Assembly (NCBI GenBank): GCA_900617975.1
Contig: UZAE01012526.1
Location: forward strand, 27,084-38,362
Source of the DNA: Rodentolepis nana
Taxonomy: Eukaryota; Platyhelminthes; Cestoda; Cyclophyllidea; Hymenolepididae
DNA length: 11,279 bases
Reading direction: 5' to 3'
Below, piece by piece: positions 7,311 through 11,279 of this stretch. Each line of letters opens with the position of its first letter. The stretch's first letter is position 1. The position numbers were made by a program, and so were the translations under genes. The notes below the pieces were generated by a model. That model was not told where the DNA came from. It searched no databases and saw nothing but the letters and a program-made list of their open reading frames with translations.

Positions 7311-9715
7311 ATTAAATAAGAGGCAGAGTTTCAAAATGCGATTTGATTGCATGAAAAACCAAATAGCGAACGGGTTGTTAAGAGCAGGTTGTTAAACTGG
7401 TTTAAATCGGAAATTGAAATTGAATTGAATAAATAAATCAAAAGAATACAAAAATTTATGAGCTATGACTTGCAAGTCCAAAAATTCTTTAAAATAATAA
7501 AAAATAAGTGATGTAAAAGCGAGAATATATATAATAAAAAAGGTCAAGAGATATGACCTCTACTGAGGCAAATCGATAAGTACATCGAGTAAGTCTTTGT
7601 TTTGACTGGACGACCAACGGCCCCCCAACTACAAGGGGATCGAAAGCTTCAGAGTGCTAAATTTGCGATTATATGTAAAAGTTCACTGGAAATAAAGCAC
7701 TAGCATCCAGTGCTCGATTTCCTGACACTTTAAGCCCCTATAAAATTTAAAATTTATTGATTTATCCCATAGAAAACCAATAATTCTTCTAAGGCAAAAG
7801 CAAGCAGTTATCTTCTTATTAATGTCTACTTTACATAGCAAAAAAGAGACATTCGAAAAGTAAAAATGGTTATGCATTTCAATTTTAGGCAGAAATAGGT
7901 ACGGTAAAAGCGAAAATCAGCAAACTAGACGACTGCCACATCTTCTGCTTCTAGGCTCTCATTATAATACTTGTAGAACACGTCTACTGGAATTACCAAT
8001 TGTGGACAATCTTTGAGTGATGATCGATCTGGCAATGCCCCTTCATCTCACTTCTACTTTGCGATGAGATAGTGCTAATGGTGACCACTATTTTCTCCCT
8101 TGAGGGGTTAGTGTTCACAAGTGGGAGGAAAGAAATTCATTACATGATCCGCGATCCACATTTAATATTTAGTCCTAATACCTGTCTGGTGACTGCATGA
8201 ATTTGCCTTAACTTTTGCTCTATATACCAGAGTTAAACGACAAAGACAAACGAAAAACAGCTTTGTGAATAGGAATGATTCATGCACAGAACAACGTAAA
8301 GCATACTATGTGGTAGGTAAGACAAAGGATGAGAATTCAAATATGAAGGCCACTAAATTAAGATGAGTTAGCCAAATCCCAAGGATTGAACAGAATTTTC
8401 CAAATCTTGGAAATTAAAATAGTTGAGATTACTATCCTGAGTACCCATTGGACAGCGTCTACTTACAACAATTACACCCATTTACCTTCTTAACTGCTAC
8501 AATTTTGGACCCAGTGCAAAATTCTTGTAAATTAACACCCCTTAACACCATTGTAATGGTTGTGAGTCTCGTTTCTGCCATTGCGATTCATGCGCCTGCA
8601 AGATATCGCTAGGCTAAAGTTGACACAGAAGGAGAGGAGGGGGAGGATTAGACCTTATCTTATAGACATTTGGTGATCGAAACATTGTTGGACAGATACC
8701 ACTTTTTATATCAAATAAGTGACTTATCTATTGGTAAAATTGATGTTCATTTTAGTTACTATCACCAAGGTAAGCTCTCCAAATCAATACAACTCCCCTC
8801 CCCCTTTAGACTTCGTTCATCGGCTGCCTCTCAAGAATACAACCCGTCGTAACCAACAATTTCGATTAAAAATTTTAACAAATTCTCTAAACGAATTTCA
8901 GTGCATGCTTGCTATTAAATACATTCTGTCCACCTAGGGTATGTTGCACCCAAGGTTCATTTTCGTTTTAATAGCATATACACAGCCAACGAACTAGTCA
9001 TAAATTTTGTGAACCAGACTGTTTTAGTCAGGGAAAATTATCATGCATTTTAAAACCTATGTTTACTTGCCCGTACTCCTATCCCCCTCCCTCGACAGTA
9101 CGTGTTGATTACCATACCTCCGAATTGTATACGCTAGACCCTGTTTCGGAATTCTGTACCGAAATTCTACCTTCAATGTAATATATGAGTTTAATTAAGG
9201 TAAAATTAAAGTTAGGAACATCAATCCTTTTTTGTCTAGATTACTTGGCCTCAGCAGACGTAGGTAAGTGATGGGATGGATAGTGACACTGAAGAAGTGA
9301 TTTAGTATTAGGTATTTTTAATGAAAATTTTATTTTCGTATCTGACATCGTTTAGTATTTGTCGAGGACCTGTGAGGTTTCTATTGAGAGCTGGTAAATT
9401 ACGTGTCAGTGGAATTCGAAAACACGGACCCCGTCGAAAGCCAGTTTTAAGAAAAAAGCCACAAATCTGCTCATATAGAAGTAGCCGCCAAATATGACCT
9501 AGCTACACGACTTACTCATCGCACTTTGTATGGATATATTTGAAGATTAGTCTTAATGAGTAACTAACTGCTGTTAGAATGTAGATTGAAATTGAAACTA
9601 AATGAATGGCTTTGGGTAGATAGCGTTGCTACTTTAGAATCACGAAGTTGTTCTTGATTTTGTAATTAATCTGGTATTTTTCTTGGGCGATCCACTTACC
9701 TTAACACTGGCTATG

Positions 9716-9735
9716 TTAAGGGGGTATTCTGGTCT
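9716..9735 (+). repeat. putative left terminus with TTAA target site
   Basis: TTAA at 9716-9719 is followed directly by GGGGGTATTCTGGTCT, a change from ordinary flank into the poly-A/poly-T leader typical of such elements. The boundary is inferred, because the matching right terminus (AGACCAGAATACCCCC then TTAA) is not in the window. Confidence 0.4.
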
Positions 9736-9958
9736 AAAAAAAATTTCAAAATTTTTTTTCTAGAATATTTTCATAGTTTAACTATTCAAGAATATGTCTA
9801 CGAGAGGATTTTCCAAAATTCAAATTAGTTTCGGAGATATAAGTATTTTGCTGAGCAGACATCCAAATCGGTTGGGCTGTAACTAATCGAACAAAAGACA
9901 TAATGGGTTCTCCGACTACCTGAATCTATATTTCTTAGTAAGCAATTGTGTTCCGTTA

Positions 9959-10010
9959 TATCTATCTATTTATCTATCTACATTTTTATATATATTTATG
10001 TATATATATT
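9959..10010 (+). repeat. TATC / TA microsatellite
   Basis: TATC repeats (9959-9966, 9971-9978, with one TATT between) pass into an impure TA tract ending at 10010. The coding remnant becomes recognisable two bases later, so the tract sits where the transposase N-terminus should begin. It may have replaced or expanded from that region. Confidence 0.75.
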
Positions 10011-10359
10011 TCACGGCAATCGATTTACGGAACAGGAAAACACCAGTTTTACGAGTGCATCAGAAGCAAAATTGAAGAAATCAAATGATGAAGAAGTAAT
10101 TATAGATAATAATTACGGCTACTGTGTTTTGGAGTTTTTCACGGTCTTTTCGGCAATTTCTTCGTTTGTTTAGTGTATTTCATACAACAACGAGATTAGA
10201 TTTTCAAGAACGGCTCAACGCGGACTCGGGTTCAAAATTGCATTACAATGCAGTTGTGTTAGTCTACGCTACATTCCATCATGTTCATTCGTTCAGAAAC
10301 TCAAAATAATAATGAGTCTCTAAACTCGCTGATATGGACTTTCGCTCCAAAGCATATCC

Positions 10360-10380
10360 ATTCCGGGTCTGTTCCGGTCT
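10360..10380 (+). repeat. 10-bp near-duplication causing a frameshift
   Basis: ATTCCGGGTCT (10360-10370) is followed by GTTCCGGTCT (10371-10380). The transposase reads HSGS up to the first copy in one frame and QIIEI straight after the second copy in the next frame. The second copy therefore looks like a small tandem insertion that broke the frame. Confidence 0.6.
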
Positions 10381-10496
10381 CAGATCATTGAAATTGTAAC
10401 ATTTATTGCTGTGTGTATTTTAAATTAAGGCTTTATACCGATATTGAAGATGATGACGATGATGGGAGTGAAAATTGGTCCAGAAGCTCATGCATT

Positions 10497-10578
10497 TGCT
10501 ATCAGACGAGACAACGCCCGGATTGACCACTCCGAGATGCTATCAGACGAGACAACGCCCGGATTGACCACTCCGAGA
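10497..10578 (+). repeat. perfect 41-bp tandem duplication
   Basis: Two identical 41-bp units lie head to tail at 10497-10537 and 10538-10578, starting TGCTATCAGACG and ending CACTCCGAGA. Each encodes AIRRDNARIDHSE of the transposase, the first copy in frame 1 and the second in frame 3. Because 41 is not a multiple of three, the duplication breaks the frame between GPEAHAF and RASSASKEAR. The two copies have not diverged at any base, so the event is recent or the copies have been homogenised. Confidence 0.95.
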
Positions 10579-10696
10579 TACGAGCATCCAGCGCATCAAA
10601 GGAGGCCAGAACTGCTCGAATAGAAAACAGAGACGCTAAAAATAGTTTTTTCGAAGTCGAGGAAGGTCCAATGTATGCAGCAGGAATGGAAGTTTG

Positions 10697-10702
10697 AATA
10701 AA
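10697..10702 (+). terminator. polyadenylation signal of the transposon gene
   Basis: AATAAA overlaps the TGA stop codon of the transposase remnant (TTTGAATAAATG). It is the standard poly(A) hexamer and is well placed, though the gene is dead and a GU-rich downstream element is not obvious. Confidence 0.35.
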
Positions 10703-10874
10703 TGTAAGTTAAAAATATAATTTTATGACTTAGACTGCAAAAAATTTTACTTGAAACTTTAAACGCGTTTTTCTCAAAACTGTTTTTTTTTTGAATCTGA
10801 TACCCACGATTTCTCAGATTCTGCCCAACCGATTTACTTGAAATTTTAAGGGAGTCTTCTTGAGGAACTTGGTT

Positions 10875-11026
10875 ATGTCCGGAACTACAGCTATTTAAAA
10901 ATTTTAATTTTTACTATTTTTAAAAAATTGAAGAATGTTAAAAAAGTGGTACAAAAATGGTTTTTTCCTTTAGACAGTCGCCATTTTGTAAAAAAATAGC
11001 TTAAACTTTTCCGTAGTTCCGGACAT
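10875..11026 (+). repeat. inverted repeat in the transposon 3' region
   Basis: ATGTCCGGAACTAC (10875-10888) and GTAGTTCCGGACAT (11013-11026) are perfect 14-bp reverse complements. Inside them, AGCTATTT (10889-10896) can pair with AAATAGCT near 10994-11002 after skipping about 10 bases on the right arm. TACAAAAATGG (10950-10960) faces CCATTTTGTA (10981-10990). The whole 152 bp can fold into one long interrupted hairpin. It may be a subterminal transposase-binding structure or a nested short inverted-repeat element. Confidence 0.6.
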
Positions 11027-11279
11027 AGTGACATCATTGTAGATTGATAATCTTTTTTATTTTTTTATTTCAGATTGCTTGGAGAGCTAAAATTGTGGGT
11101 ATAGTCATGCGCCATTTTTTGGGACGCATCACTCCATCAGCTGATAAATAACAAAATTAAATTTTTTTATTTTTTAGTTTTTTTGTATGCTTTTAAGGTA
11201 AATAAATAATATATATAAAAAAAATTGATCATAAAAGTTTTGCTTGCTTTTTTTACAGCACTTCAAAAATGACCTAAAA

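Larger units (their letters stand above)
6251..9715. other. non-coding stretch, no gene recognised
   Basis: AT-rich sequence with no supported gene. Frames at 7683-7877 (-) and 8670-8937 (+) are short and match nothing known to me. Contents are three AP-1 heptamers at 6405-6756, hairpins at 6712-6734 and 7280-7310, a run of ten C at 6873-6882, a very A-rich patch near 7430-7545, and a repeated TTAACACC near 8535-8550. It is probably intron or 5' flank of muscleblind. Confidence 0.6.
10012..10697 (+). pseudogene. Mutator/Kolobok-like transposase, internally deleted and frameshifted
   Basis: Both ends of a transposase of the invertebrate Mutator-like transposase domain family survive. The N-terminal part (10012 to about 10298) reads SASEAKLKK, then EFFTVFSAISSFV, a TAG stop at 10171-10173, then EIRFS, RGLGFKI, CSC and IPSC, matching the conserved start of the domain. 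It joins directly to the C-terminal part, which begins TQNNNESLNS and continues IWTFAPKHIHSGS. The reading then shifts at a 10-bp near-duplication (10371-10380) to QIIEIVTFIAV, with a TAA at 10426-10428, and GVKIGPEAHAFA. It shifts again at a 41-bp tandem duplication and ends ASKEARTARI, FFEVEEGPMYAAGMEV and TGA at 10695. Full-length relatives are several hundred residues longer. The catalytic acidic residues and the CxxH region lie in the missing middle. No product is expected. Confidence 0.8.
9716..11279 (+). mobile_element. degenerate Mutator/Kolobok-like DNA transposon (3' end outside window)
   Basis: This cut-and-paste element is identified by its transposase remnants at 10012-10697. Its likely left end is a TTAA at 9716-9719 followed by GGGGGTATTCTGGTCT. 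TTAA is the target-site duplication of Kolobok and piggyBac elements; the protein belongs to what databases call Mutator-like transposase domain proteins, so the superfamily label is uncertain. An AT-rich leader (9736-10011) precedes the coding remnant, and an AT-rich tail with a large inverted repeat follows it. The reverse complement of the left terminus is not seen before 11279, so the right end is probably outside. The element is opposite in orientation to muscleblind. It cannot mobilise itself: the catalytic core is deleted and the frame is broken. Confidence 0.7.

Noticed and set aside
10124..10309. 61-codon plus-strand frame inside the transposon
   Set aside because: It is an out-of-frame reading of the transposase remnant; the conserved motifs are in the neighbouring frame.
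11054..11279. Plus-strand splice acceptors (T-rich tract ending CAG at 11071-11073, and TTTTTTTACAG near 11250) suggesting exons
   Set aside because: T-rich tracts followed by AG are common in this AT-rich transposon tail, and the frames after them are very short or cut by the window edge.
1..11279. tRNA, rRNA, CRISPR array, bacterial-type operon
   Set aside because: No B-box-like GGTTCGANNCC with a matching A box, no rRNA core sequence, no regularly spaced repeats and no compact gene arrays were seen on either strand.

Overview
This is animal nuclear DNA, AT-rich and almost entirely non-coding. Two things in it can be identified: one exon of a muscleblind (MBNL) RNA-binding protein on the minus strand, and a decayed cut-and-paste DNA transposon on the plus strand at the right end. 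The exon gives a CX7CX6CX3H zinc finger with a canonical GTAAGT donor directly after it, so this is a spliced gene of a bilaterian animal. The finger is closest to the first finger of invertebrate muscleblind (KDSRWL...LEVC...KFAHPP...QNGRV..CYDSIK). It is more diverged than the near-invariant arthropod finger. I lean weakly toward a flatworm or another non-arthropod invertebrate, but one exon cannot settle the species.

Layout. 1-1404: the muscleblind intron 3' of the exon (minus strand), with a G-tract and five TGACTCA/TGAGTCA heptamers. 1405-1638: coding part of the exon (78 codons, zinc finger 1). 1639-1842: the same frame stays open for 68 more codons with no ATG, as either 5' UTR or an alanine-rich N-terminal extension. 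A good splice acceptor ends at 1846. 1847-9715: about 7.9 kb with no recognisable gene, probably intron and/or 5' flank of muscleblind. It holds a CpG- and GC-rich block (about 5735-6250) with a strong G-quadruplex motif, one perfect CRE, three more AP-1 heptamers within 352 bases and several hairpins. 9716-11279: the transposon, starting at a TTAA and running off the window.

The transposon remnant encodes the two ends of a Mutator/Kolobok-like transposase ('Mutator-like transposase domain' protein family of invertebrates). The whole catalytic middle is missing. The rest is broken by two stop codons, a 10-bp near-duplication and a perfect 41-bp tandem duplication, each duplication shifting the frame. 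It is a dead, internally deleted copy.

I found no complete gene, tRNA, rRNA, CRISPR array or intact new system. The most useful leads are the possible N-terminal extension of muscleblind, the CpG-rich block as a candidate promoter, the bZIP-site excess, and the layered damage in the transposon.
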